Origin: Haemophilus paraphrohaemolyticus
GTDB lineage: Bacteria > Pseudomonadota > Gammaproteobacteria > Enterobacterales > Pasteurellaceae
Reading direction: 5' to 3'
Length of the DNA: 35,169 nt
Assembly: GCF_002015045.1 (NCBI RefSeq)
Contig: NZ_MUXX01000022.1
Location: forward strand, 1-35,169
In this document: piece by piece, positions 18,670-25,201 of the stretch
Layout: each line of letters opens with the position of its first letter
Numbering within the stretch: position 1 is the stretch's first letter
Position numbers and translations under genes: made by a program
Notes under the pieces: model-generated
The model's input: the letters and a program-made list of their open reading frames with translations, nothing else
The model's database searches: none
What the model was told of the DNA's origin: nothing

Positions 18670-18907
18670 GTTTTACCTCTGCTTGTTTGCGTAACTCATC
18701 AGCAAGCGATTGCTGATGTCTGACCGCTTCAATCTCTTGCTCGAGCTGAATGGTCAGATTGGCGTTCGCTTGTTCTTGCTCAACAATCGTTTGGGCTTGT
18801 GTGAGGTTTTCGGCTCTTAAGTGTAATACCGTCTGATGCTGACCCCATAACCAAACACACAAGCCCAAAATCACCGCCACTAATGCGACGTTAAATCGGC
18901 TAAACAT
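18575..18907 (-). CDS. Rz: Rz-type inner-membrane spanin
   Basis: The product has 110 residues with one N-terminal membrane anchor (about 7-22, VALVAVILGLCVWLW). A periplasmic coiled coil follows (ENLTQAQTIVEQEQANANLT and on). The C-terminus would meet Rz1. It overlaps the endolysin end by 28 bases and contains the start of Rz1 in another frame. Confidence 0.85.
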   Translation of the reverse strand: MFSRFNVALVAVILGLCVWLWGQHQTVLHLRAENLTQAQTIVEQEQANANLTIQLEQEIEAVRHQQSLADELRKQAEVKRESIKTILVKEPCARVPMPRAVIEQLQQSTH

Positions 18908-19437
18908 AATGCTTTCTCTTTTTCTCTACGGGAGACTAAGCCAGGTAATTTCTTACCGCCTGCATATACCCATTTAGGATACTCGTGGCAGGCTTGGTAA
19001 TAGTTGCCTGAACGTAACTGCTTGAATAAGGTTGAGTTGCGAACAGCACCACACCCCACATTGAAAGTAATCGACACTGCAGCATCAAAAACCGATTGTG
19101 GTAGCTGTTTACCATTGCCATATTTATTCACACATTGCTCGGCAATCACAATATCGTTCTTCCAACGCTCGGCAATTTCCAAATCAGAATATCTGTGTTT
19201 CGGATCGATTTTTTTACCGCTTGCTGCTGTTGAACCAATCCCCACCGTAAGTACATCAGCTGGGCATTGATACGGGTCTCGTCTACACCCTTCCGCATCG
19301 CCAATAATCTCCAAACCTTGCTTGGAGGTGCGAATTTCACCGCCAAAATTGGCAAACAATAACGGAATAATCGCCGCCACAGAACAGACACCCGTGCCGA
19401 ATCCTAAAGCGGTTCTTGTTTTAGATAACTTCATCAT
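18880..19437 (-). CDS. SAR endolysin, GH24 lysozyme family
   Basis: The 185-residue muramidase is related to phage P21 R / P1 Lyz. Residues about 10-31 form a weakly hydrophobic, glycine- and alanine-rich signal-anchor-release segment with a cysteine. The enzyme would therefore reach the periplasm by the Sec system and be released when the membrane depolarises. The catalytic triad reads E49-x8-C58-x5-T64, in GLEIIGDAEGCRRDPY and CPADVLTVGIG. Cysteine replaces the usual aspartate, a known variant. It overlaps the holin by 17 bases. Confidence 0.9.
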   Translation of the reverse strand: MMKLSKTRTALGFGTGVCSVAAIIPLLFANFGGEIRTSKQGLEIIGDAEGCRRDPYQCPADVLTVGIGSTAASGKKIDPKHRYSDLEIAERWKNDIVIAEQCVNKYGNGKQLPQSVFDAAVSITFNVGCGAVRNSTLFKQLRSGNYYQACHEYPKWVYAGGKKLPGLVSRREKEKALCLADLTSH

Positions 19438-19675
19438 CTAATCCCTTCTTCAATCTAGCCATTCTAACTTGATGCAATTCTTCTTTTCGCTCATCTTCGC
19501 GTTTTAACATTCTGCCTTCAGCACATTTTGAATACGCATTAACTAATGCAGTGAAAATACCAACCGCAATACTGAGCAACATTAAATTATTTTGTTCTCC
19601 CAGCCACGCCATCACACTTGAAAGTATTGACCAAAGATAACTTTGATTTCCTGGGTCTTTAAACATTGATTTCAT
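19421..19675 (-). CDS. Holin / pinholin
   Basis: The 84-residue product starts MKSMFKDPGNQSYLWS. One clear membrane helix is visible (about 30-50, LMLLSIAVGIFTALVNAYSK) and a weaker segment before it (YLWSILSSVMAWL). The tail is charged. It resembles the HP1-type holins of Pasteurellaceae phages. With an SAR endolysin a pinholin would suffice. ATG codons at 19687 and 19666 are alternatives; 19675 and 19666 have GGTGGAG in reach, while 19687 has no Shine-Dalgarno. It is the first gene of the lysis cassette, just after a terminator. Confidence 0.8.
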   Translation of the reverse strand: MKSMFKDPGNQSYLWSILSSVMAWLGEQNNLMLLSIAVGIFTALVNAYSKCAEGRMLKREDERKEELHQVRMARLKKGLDDEVI

Positions 19676-19700
19676 ACTCCACCCCATTTACAGGGCAATA

Positions 19701-19725
19701 AAAAAGCCCACCTGTTACAGTGGGC
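19701..19725 (-). terminator. Terminator just upstream of the holin
   Basis: The stem GCCCAC/GTGGGC (19706-19711 and 19720-19725) is followed on the minus strand by a T run (19701-19705). It is a second barrier between the late promoter and the lysis genes. A Q-type antiterminator must read through it. Confidence 0.8.
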
Positions 19726-19732
19726 GTTAAGT

Positions 19733-19770
19733 TCTGTTAAGATCTAGGTTACCACACCAAACTTAACAGA
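19733..19770 (+). repeat. Inverted repeat in the leader of the 19779 gene
   Basis: TCTGTTAAG (19733-19741) and CTTAACAGA (19762-19770) are perfect inverted arms 20 bases apart. A second GTTAAG precedes the first arm. The right arm covers the ribosome binding site AGAGG of the gene starting at 19779. It may be an operator or an mRNA hairpin that hides the start. Confidence 0.5.
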
Positions 19771-19778
19771 GGTTTAAA

Positions 19779-20258
19779 ATGAATAAAACAAGAATATCTC
19801 GTCAGCAAATTCTAAATAACATTCCTGAACAATATCGACATTATTTCAACATCGTTATTTTAGACATCACCCAAGACATATATCCTCTTTTCAAAAACTT
19901 TACTGATGCCGTTAATATCTTATGCAAGCACGCACAAATTAACAAAAAGGTTGATATATTCTTCACACCATCAAAGAGTAACGGTATCGTTTCCTCAGAT
20001 TACTTAACTCTCCAATATCAAATCCACCCAGAAGCAGTCCACGTTTACTATAACGGCTGCATATTTTACGATCTCGCCAAAGCCAATTTATACCCTCGTG
20101 AAATACAAATTGCGACTTTCCTAGAAGAATTGGTACATACTTATATGAATATCAGCGATGAGACCTTAGTTAAAAAGGTGGTGGCGTGGATGTATGAGGG
20201 CATTCATTACAATGAAAATACTGAACAGTATGAACCTATTTATTCCAAGGATAAGTAA
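19779..20258 (+). CDS. Unknown protein with a zincin-like EELVH motif, counter-oriented in the late leader
   Basis: I do not recognise a family. The 159-residue product has no signal or membrane segment. Residues about 112-132 (TFLEELVHTYMNISDETL) look like the helix of a small metallopeptidase such as ImmA/IrrE. However, the first histidine of HExxH is replaced by glutamate, so it would be inactive or is only similar by chance. The ATG follows AGAGG. The gene is on the strand opposite to the late operon and lies between the late promoter and the holin. It would be transcribed in the lysogen and be antisense to late mRNA. It overlaps the end of the next gene by 23 bases. Confidence 0.7.
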   Translation: MNKTRISRQQILNNIPEQYRHYFNIVILDITQDIYPLFKNFTDAVNILCKHAQINKKVDIFFTPSKSNGIVSSDYLTLQYQIHPEAVHVYYNGCIFYDLAKANLYPREIQIATFLEELVHTYMNISDETLVKKVVAWMYEGIHYNENTEQYEPIYSKDK

Positions 20259-20442
20259 TCGCGTCTAATGGGATTTTCAAACCATTTACTGACAGTCTCT
20301 CAGCTTGAATAACACCAGAGCAAATAGAATTGTTAGCTAAAAATGCATATTTGTTTTTCAAACATTCATAAAGTGCCTTGAGCAAATACTCTGGCACTTC
20401 CTCACCATCAATCTTAATTGTATCGCCTAATGTAATGTTCAT
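20236..20442 (-). CDS. Small unknown protein, first gene after the late promoter
   Basis: The 68-residue product (MNITLGDTIKIDGEEVPEYL and on) has no family I recognise. The ATG at 20442 was chosen because the longer frame to 20478 runs through the terminator hairpin. The gene lies between the pR'-tR'-like element and the counter-oriented 19779 gene. It has no membrane segment and one cysteine (C42). Confidence 0.6.
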   Translation of the reverse strand: MNITLGDTIKIDGEEVPEYLLKALYECLKNKYAFLANNSICSGVIQAERLSVNGLKIPLDAITYPWNK

Positions 20443-20453
20443 ATTCCACCAAT

Positions 20454-20486
20454 AAAAAAGCCCCGACTGGAAAACCAATCAGGGCT
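20454..20486 (-). terminator. tR'-like terminator below the late promoter
   Basis: The stem GCCCCGACTGG/CCAATCAGGGC (20460-20470 and 20475-20485) pairs at 9 of 11 positions with an AAAA loop. On the minus strand a T run follows (20454-20459). It begins about 45 bases after the predicted transcription start, like lambda tR'. Confidence 0.85.
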
Positions 20487-20537
20487 GTAAAATTCTTCTG
20501 CGGAATTAGCTATGCTTGTAACCGCAACTTACCATAA

Positions 20538-20566
20538 ATGATATAGTTTTACCGTGCGGTAATCAA
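20538..20566 (-). promoter_or_regulatory. Late promoter pR' with candidate Q-binding repeat
   Basis: On the minus strand, TTGATT (20561-20566), a 17-bp spacer and TATCAT (20538-20543) form a good sigma-70 promoter just after the Q stop codon. The spacer contains the inverted repeat TACCG-CA-CGGTA (20550-20561). In lambda the Q-binding element lies in this same position, between -35 and -10. Confidence 0.7.
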
Positions 20567-20572
20567 GACTTT

Positions 20573-20938
20573 TTACACAAAAATTTTGATTTCTGCACCA
20601 ATCAACGCACCTTCAACAAAATATTCAGCCAAAGCTAATTGCCCATCATAAGTACGACTAGATATTCCAGCTCGTTTCACTGCCTGCCGATAGTCCAACC
20701 CACAAACATAACGACTGAAAAGAATGTCAAAATGCTGTTCATTTTTCTCTTTCAGTTTCCGCACCTGCTTATCCACCTTCTCCAATGTCTCATCATCTAA
20801 CCGCATCAAATATCTACGCTGAGTTCGTATCTCAGGACTCTCACGCATAAACGACTGCATTGTCGGACACCCCCTGCAATCCGTAAATCGAACATAGCCC
20901 CCCCACAACATCAACACACGCTTTACATCAATTTGCAT
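20573..20938 (-). CDS. Q: Late antiterminator Q
   Basis: The 121-residue product belongs to the phage_antitermQ family (PF06530 type). The conserved C-terminal region contains QHFDILFSRYVCGLDYRQAV followed by RAGISSRTYDGQLALAEYFV. Q modifies RNA polymerase at the late promoter so that it ignores terminators. The two candidate terminators before the holin make this job visible here. The ATG at 20938 shares its A with the rusA stop codon; a GTG one codon earlier is possible. Confidence 0.85.
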   Translation of the reverse strand: MQIDVKRVLMLWGGYVRFTDCRGCPTMQSFMRESPEIRTQRRYLMRLDDETLEKVDKQVRKLKEKNEQHFDILFSRYVCGLDYRQAVKRAGISSRTYDGQLALAEYFVEGALIGAEIKIFV

Positions 20939-21300
20939 CACACTTCCTCAATCGTTACCACAACACCCGCATTTTCCTTACTCACGCCCACCGCTTTCAT
21001 CGCAATGCTTGGCACTTTCTGCCAGCAGTCATCTTCAATAATCTTCGCCTTCGACAAACTGTCTAACAGCACCTTCCACAAATTATCGAGGTCTCTTGCC
21101 CGATTATCAGGCATTGTAACTTCTACAGAAATTCCAACCGCTTGCGTAAAGGGTAATTCCGCCATACACCGCATAAACACCTGCGACTGAAACCGCTTAC
21201 CCTCGTCCGAAATGTAATGCTTACCTGCTCGTGTATGCCGCCAATAATGGTTTACACTTGGCGGGAACGGTAAAGCGAGTTCTAATTTGCGTTTGCTCAT
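20938..21300 (-). CDS. rusA: RusA Holliday-junction resolvase
   Basis: The 120-residue product has the length of E. coli RusA (DLP12 prophage). The start contains LPFPPSVNHYWRH. The acidic metal-binding residues lie in RARDLDNLWKVLLDSL (D70, D72) and in IIEDDCW (D90/D91), all matching the active site of the family. It resolves branched DNA made by the ERF/exonuclease system and during packaging. It is coupled to Q by a TGATG overlap and to the HNH gene by 4 bases. Confidence 0.92.
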   Translation of the reverse strand: MSKRKLELALPFPPSVNHYWRHTRAGKHYISDEGKRFQSQVFMRCMAELPFTQAVGISVEVTMPDNRARDLDNLWKVLLDSLSKAKIIEDDCWQKVPSIAMKAVGVSKENAGVVVTIEEV

Positions 21301-21911
21301 AATAAACCAACCTCTCTCAATTCGATGAGATAGCTGGATTTTCTTTTAATATTACAAACAGTTTGAGCACACACCCCAAACTTATCCCCAATTTTTTTAT
21401 AACTTTCATTAGATTCGAAAATCAATTTGACATCACTAGAAGTTAATTTCTTTGAGCGACTAGGCTTGTTTAGTACTTTAATTCTATGTTTTGTGTTCTG
21501 CTTGGCTGTTACCCATTCCAAGTTATCCACTTTATTGTTTTCTACATTCCCATCTTTATGATTTATTTCTAATCCAAATTTAGGACATTTACACTTTAAA
21601 AATGCCTTACCTACAAGGCGATGAATCATTTCATATTTACGATTCCCAAATTTGTCAGTTAACCCAACAAATCTATAACCATTTGCTTTTTTCCCAGGTT
21701 TTAGTTTTGTCAATTTAGTGCTTAGCATAGAATACACTTCACCATCAGGCATAATGATGTAATTAGGGTAATCTGAAATGGTTACCCCTCCGTTAGAATA
21801 AAGCTCATCCGATAAATGCTTTAACTCAGCCTCTCGTAATGCCCTAATGTGTTTATACTGTTGTTTCTTTCCTATGCCTAATATGTAATTATTTTTCCAG
21901 GAGACTACCAT
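21297..21911 (-). CDS. HNH endonuclease of homing type with NUMOD4-like and HTH parts
   Basis: The product has 204 residues. Residues 41-62 (GGVTISDYPNYIIMPDGEVY) resemble a NUMOD4 DNA-binding motif. Residues 97-142 are an HNH nuclease: H97, N117-H118-K-D-G-N, N130 and H142, in EINHKDGNVENNKVDNLEWV. Residues about 155-195 look like a helix-turn-helix (YKKIGDKFGVCAQTVCNIKR). The first 40 residues are charged and do not belong to these domains. The ATG at 21911 has AAGGA 8 bases upstream and overlaps the DUF1364 stop. Genes of this kind invade phage genomes as free-standing homing enzymes. Confidence 0.88.
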   Translation of the reverse strand: MVVSWKNNYILGIGKKQQYKHIRALREAELKHLSDELYSNGGVTISDYPNYIIMPDGEVYSMLSTKLTKLKPGKKANGYRFVGLTDKFGNRKYEMIHRLVGKAFLKCKCPKFGLEINHKDGNVENNKVDNLEWVTAKQNTKHRIKVLNKPSRSKKLTSSDVKLIFESNESYKKIGDKFGVCAQTVCNIKRKSSYLIELREVGLL

Positions 21912-22198
21912 TTTATTTTTCCTTCATTAACAAGTTGTTGCTGCGTTCTAATCATTCCCTCACAATGAGCTAACCTAAGTTCATCTCTTGTATACTCAGT
22001 TTTTAGCCTTCCATCTACAGCCGAATGACACCGCTCACACGCCCACGCCCCGAAAATATCATCAGGCTTCATACCCATACCGTTTAATCCGCCTATACGA
22101 TAATGAGCCAGTACTACCGTTTCGGGATTGCCATTACAAACACCAACCACACGTACCATACAATCACGCCCTTTAGCTTCTTTTCTTAAATTTGTCAC
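21905..22198 (-). CDS. DUF1364 nuclease-domain protein (YbcO-like)
   Basis: The 97-residue product closely follows E. coli DLP12 YbcO: NLRKEAKGRDCMVRVVGVCN, then NPETVVLAHYRIGG and EGMIRTQQQ near the end. Zinc-binding residues C13, C21, H32, C54 and C57-H58 form the His-Me-type nuclease fold known for this family. I place the start at GTG 22198 because AGGAGG lies 5 bases before it and the YbcO start aligns there. An ATG at 22213 would place that Shine-Dalgarno inside the gene. It is a nin-region gene upstream of rusA and Q. Confidence 0.85.
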   Translation of the reverse strand: MTNLRKEAKGRDCMVRVVGVCNGNPETVVLAHYRIGGLNGMGMKPDDIFGAWACERCHSAVDGRLKTEYTRDELRLAHCEGMIRTQQQLVNEGKIKW

Positions 22199-22215
22199 TT
22201 TCACCTCCTGCATAG

Positions 22216-22244
22216 TTGCATTGTGCAATCGTTTAATATAAAAT
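22216..22244 (+). promoter_or_regulatory. Promoter and possible HigA operator for higBA
   Basis: TTGCAT (22216-22221), a 17-bp spacer and TAAAAT (22239-22244) form a promoter 30 bases before higB. The -35 lies in a palindrome TTGCA-TTG-TGCAA (22216-22228), a likely site for autorepression by HigA or the HigBA complex. Confidence 0.6.
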
Positions 22245-22273
22245 ATTGTTATCCACAACCACAATGAAAAACT

Positions 22274-22579
22274 ATGATTAACCTAACCGCCTCGCACTTT
22301 CGTGATGATTATCTCTACCGCTTTTACCAATTTGGCGAAAGCCACAGTAAAATTCCTGCGAACCTAACCAATGTGCTTGCTCGCAAATTGGATATGATCA
22401 ACGCAGCCGAAAACATCAACGATTTACGAGTGCCACCAGCTAACCACCTTGAACTACTCGAACCGAAAGAGAATAAAATCTATTCCATTCGAGTGAATAA
22501 ACAGTACCGTCTGATTTTCAAATTTGAAAACGGCACACTGTCCGATTTATTTTTAGATCCACATACATACGCACTATAA
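22274..22579 (+). CDS. higB: HigB-type toxin
   Basis: The 101-residue product belongs to the HigB/RelE mRNA-interferase family. Conserved parts are LARKLDMINAAENINDLRVP in the middle and YSIRVNKQYRLIFKFENG, whose basic and aromatic residues form the RNA-cutting surface. It is translated first, with the antitoxin 9 bases downstream, the reversed order typical of higBA. It may stabilise the prophage or block other phages. Confidence 0.9.
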   Translation: MINLTASHFRDDYLYRFYQFGESHSKIPANLTNVLARKLDMINAAENINDLRVPPANHLELLEPKENKIYSIRVNKQYRLIFKFENGTLSDLFLDPHTYAL

Positions 22580-22588
22580 GGACGAACA

Positions 22589-22918
22589 ATGAACATTACA
22601 GAACGCAAACCAACCAGTGTAGGCGAAATCCTACTAGAAGAATTTTTAGAACCACTTAACTTAAAAGTAGGCGATTTAGCTCAAATTTTGGACGTACACC
22701 GTAACACCGCCAGCAGCCTAATCAATAACAACACTCGCATTAGCTTAGAAATGGCGGTTAAACTCTCGAAAGCGTTCAGTACCAGCCCTGAATTTTGGCT
22801 GAACCTACAAACTGCCGTGGATTTATGGGAACTCAACCACAACAAACGCTTTCAGCAAACATTAGCGAACGTGCGAGTAGCGAATCAATGGCAAGCAATG
22901 CCAGCTTTTGCAATGTAA
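22589..22918 (+). CDS. higA: HigA-type antitoxin
   Basis: The 109-residue XRE-type protein contains the helix-turn-helix VGDLAQILDVHRNTASSLIN (about 26-46) followed by SLEMAVKLSKAFSTSPEFWL, the HigA signature. It would neutralise HigB and repress the operon through the palindrome at 22216-22228. The ATG follows AAGGACGA. The pair belongs to the plus-strand island that interrupts the early right operon. Confidence 0.9.
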   Translation: MNITERKPTSVGEILLEEFLEPLNLKVGDLAQILDVHRNTASSLINNNTRISLEMAVKLSKAFSTSPEFWLNLQTAVDLWELNHNKRFQQTLANVRVANQWQAMPAFAM

Positions 22919-22920
22919 AT

Positions 22921-23005
22921 CCCCCTACGCTTGACAACCTCCTCTGTTGGGCGTAGGATATTTATCAAGTTCTTAGAGGGTCATAGCTCTAATTACTGGA
23001 AATTT
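22921..23005 (+). ncRNA. Candidate C4-type antisense RNA in the antirepressor leader
   Basis: Two hairpins follow each other directly after higA. Hairpin 1 has arms CCTACGC (22924-22930) and GCGTAGG (22951-22957), with an inner CAAC/GTTG stem and the loop CTCCTCT, which is complementary to Shine-Dalgarno sequences. Hairpin 2 has TTAGAG (22973-22978) and CTCTAA (22987-22992) around the loop GGTCATAG. This loop can pair with CTATGAACC at 23169-23177 with one bulged base. In phages P1 and P7, C4 RNA is cut from the leader of the icd-ant transcript and blocks antirepressor translation. The layout and loop content match; the RNA family itself was not searched. Confidence 0.6.
22931..22959 (+). promoter_or_regulatory. 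Sigma-70 promoter-like sequence upstream of the antirepressor
   Basis: TTGACA (22931-22936), a 17-bp spacer and TAGGAT (22954-22959) match a strong promoter. The inverted arms CCTACGC/GCGTAGG bracket it. If this promoter is real, hairpin 1 is a DNA operator; if hairpin 1 is RNA, transcription must start further upstream in higA. The two readings compete. Confidence 0.45.
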
Positions 23006-23224
23006 ACAAGAGCGGTATTCACATTCACCACCGTAAGCGTGATTTTTTATACCTGCAATATAGCTTATATAGTGTTTTGCTATATCAGCTCTAACAATTT
23101 ATTCAATGCCGAGTGGGCGACTAATACAACACCTTCAGGGAATACGTCCATCCGTTCTCTTGTACGGACTATGAACCACTTGGCAACCCTTTCAAATTTC
23201 ATAGAACAAAACAGGAGTAGGCTT

Positions 23225-23860
23225 ATGTCTAATCAAATCTCAACTTTCAACTTCGAAAATCAATCAATCCGCACAATCGCAATCAATAATGAACCTTGGT
23301 TTATTGCTAAAGATCTTTGCGATGCTATCAACATCTCCAACTATCGCGATGCAATCGAAAGATTAGATGAAGATGAAAAGGGTGTCGCTTTAACCGACAC
23401 CCTTGGCGGAAAGCAAGAGATGGCGGTAGTCTCTGAAAGCGGAATGTACACCTTAATCCTTCGCTGTCGTGATGCCGTTAAAAAAGGCTCAGTTCCTCAT
23501 CGCTTTAGAAAATGGGTAACAGCGGAAGTCCTCCCCCAAATTCGCAAAACAGGCAGTTATTCGCAAAACGTGGAAGAAATCAGACCGCTTGAAATCACGC
23601 TCAAAGTACAAATGCTTGATAACCTCTACTATATGGCAAAAAACGCAAGCGAACTTTGCCACCAATACCGCAAGATGATGAACGACATCATCAACACATT
23701 AAACATCGAATACTTCCGACCATCGAAACCTGATTACAAATATCAGTTGGTTTCAGAGATGCAATTCGCCCTTGATGATGTAGAAGTTATCCTAAAAACG
23801 CATACACGAGAGCAAACCGCAAAAAACATTGAGCTCGCCAGACTACGCCGCTCATTCTAA
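23225..23860 (+). CDS. BRO-family antirepressor
   Basis: The product has 211 residues. The BRO-N domain (about 5-108) is clear: IRTIAINNEPWFIAKDLCDA, then SESGMYTLILRCRDAVKKGS and FRKWVTAEVLPQIRKTGSYS. The rest (about 115-211) is helical and not assigned. Such proteins usually inactivate CI-type repressors or bind DNA in lytic induction. The ATG at 23225 was chosen because AGGAG precedes it and BRO-N begins there. The same frame stays open back to a TTG at 22931, but that lies inside the leader. The leader part of the frame could encode an Icd/Ash-like peptide (see findings). Confidence 0.88.
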   Translation: MSNQISTFNFENQSIRTIAINNEPWFIAKDLCDAINISNYRDAIERLDEDEKGVALTDTLGGKQEMAVVSESGMYTLILRCRDAVKKGSVPHRFRKWVTAEVLPQIRKTGSYSQNVEEIRPLEITLKVQMLDNLYYMAKNASELCHQYRKMMNDIINTLNIEYFRPSKPDYKYQLVSEMQFALDDVEVILKTHTREQTAKNIELARLRRSF

Positions 23861-23864
23861 CCAC

Positions 23865-23890
23865 ACCGCCCTACGGGGCGGTTTTTGTTT
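23865..23890 (+). terminator. Terminator after the BRO gene
   Basis: ACCGCCC/GGGCGGT (23865-23871 and 23876-23882) with a TACG loop is followed by a T-rich run. It closes the plus-strand island and lies against the end of the convergent DUF1367 gene. Confidence 0.9.
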
Positions 23891-24359
23891 AATAAAAAAA
23901 CGCATACAAGCGGTCTAAAATCCGCTCATCATTGCAACCTTTAAAAATATTTTGCATTGCCGCATTGATTAACGCGGAATAACACCGCTCAAATTCGTCT
24001 TGCTCCATATTGCCGTAAGAGAGTGATTTCGCCACAAATCTGGCTTCTACGGGCTTACCTTCTTTGGCGTTAATGCTCCAGCAAACGTCCTTAAACCCTG
24101 CCAAAATGGTTAAATCTTTGCGAAACGCCTCAAACTGCGTACGTTCATCAAAATATCGCCATTCGGTTTTATCCGCTGCCCAATGGTCAAAACAGAACTT
24201 GAAGAAAGCGAATACCTTGCGATGAAAGGCAGGATTGCGAACCTGTTTAATCTCCACTTGGTACTGCTCCCCCGTCTTGAACTTCATCAAGGCTTCGGCT
24301 TGCATATCATCCAGCGGAACAAGCATTCCCCCTGCCATTTTGAGCATTTCAAGTTGCAT
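23889..24359 (-). CDS. DUF1367 protein
   Basis: The 156-residue product matches DUF1367: MKFKTGEQYQVEIKQVRNPA and FHRKVFAFFKFCFDHWAA near the start, and SLSYGNMEQDEFERCYSALI later. The family is common in lambdoid replication/nin regions and its function is unknown. The ATG at 24359 shares its A with the stop of the loader gene, so translation is coupled. An ACAAGCGGT uptake word lies within the last codons at 23906-23914. Confidence 0.85.
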   Translation of the reverse strand: MQLEMLKMAGGMLVPLDDMQAEALMKFKTGEQYQVEIKQVRNPAFHRKVFAFFKFCFDHWAADKTEWRYFDERTQFEAFRKDLTILAGFKDVCWSINAKEGKPVEARFVAKSLSYGNMEQDEFERCYSALINAAMQNIFKGCNDERILDRLYAFFY

Positions 24360-25201
24360 TATTTCCGATAACTCTCCCAATCAAACGCAATCATCGCACC
24401 GCCACCTTCTCGCATACGGTCAACAATTCGCTCGCCCACATACGCTCCTAGTTCTTGTTGTGATAGGTTGCTGATTAAAATCGTCGGTTTCATCGCTTCG
24501 TAACGCTCATTGATGATTTCAAACAAAATGATTTTTTCCGCTTCGCTCCCAAACTGCACCCCAATTTCATCAATTACCAGCAAATTAGGAGCAATGTAGG
24601 CTCGCATCACTTGCTCTTCGCTCTCTTCCGCATTTTTGCTCCATGAGGATTTCACTTTACGGGCAATGCGTAACGCCGTGGTAAGCAAGGCTTCGTCTTG
24701 GTATTGCTCGATTACGTGATTGATAATCGCACAAGCTAAATGGTTCTTACCCGTACCAGGTTTACCACATAAAATCAGCCCACCACCTTTCGCCTTACGC
24801 TCTTGCCACTTGTTCGCATAGGCTTGGCAGAATCGTTTTGCTTTAGCGTTCGCCTCCGTCTGCTCGTAGTTCTCAAAGCTCGCTTGCTCAAAACGTTTTG
24901 GCACGCCAGAGTGATATTTCAAATCAGCAATCAAGCCCATTTGCATCCGTGCTTTCCGCTCCGCTTCACGCTGTTTTAACCGAGCAATCTCGCCTTGCAG
25001 ACATTGCGGGCAGTCGGTTCTGGTCGTCCGTTCAATCGCATCAAAACGGCGTACCCATTGGCGATAATTACCGTGATGTTCACAGCTTGCCACCGATTCC
25101 GATGTCACACAGCCATCTAACGGTTTGAAACCTTGCAATGCTGCCTGCAAACGGCTTTCAAGGTTTTTGAGTTCCTCTTGGAATTTTTCTTCAGGGTTCA
25201 T
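24359..25201 (-). CDS. dnaC: DnaC-like helicase loader
   Basis: The 280-residue AAA+ ATPase loads the host DnaB helicase at the phage origin. An N-terminal zinc motif uses cysteines/histidines between 31 and 67 (C64-x2-C67). Walker A is GKPGTGKN (146-153), with the Asn variant typical of DnaC. Walker B is LLVIDE (207-212). Sensor residues follow in TILISNLSQQEL. It functionally replaces lambda P. It overlaps the O-like gene by 4 bases. Confidence 0.9.
   Translation of the reverse strand: MNPEEKFQEELKNLESRLQAALQGFKPLDGCVTSESVASCEHHGNYRQWVRRFDAIERTTRTDCPQCLQGEIARLKQREAERKARMQMGLIADLKYHSGVPKRFEQASFENYEQTEANAKAKRFCQAYANKWQERKAKGGGLILCGKPGTGKNHLACAIINHVIEQYQDEALLTTALRIARKVKSSWSKNAEESEEQVMRAYIAPNLLVIDEIGVQFGSEAEKIILFEIINERYEAMKPTILISNLSQQELGAYVGERIVDRMREGGGAMIAFDWESYRK

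Noticed and set aside
22931..23224. N-terminal extension of the BRO protein from TTG at 22931
   Set aside because: The TTG is part of the TTGACA promoter/hairpin element and lacks a ribosome binding site. The BRO-N domain and AGGAG fit the ATG at 23225.
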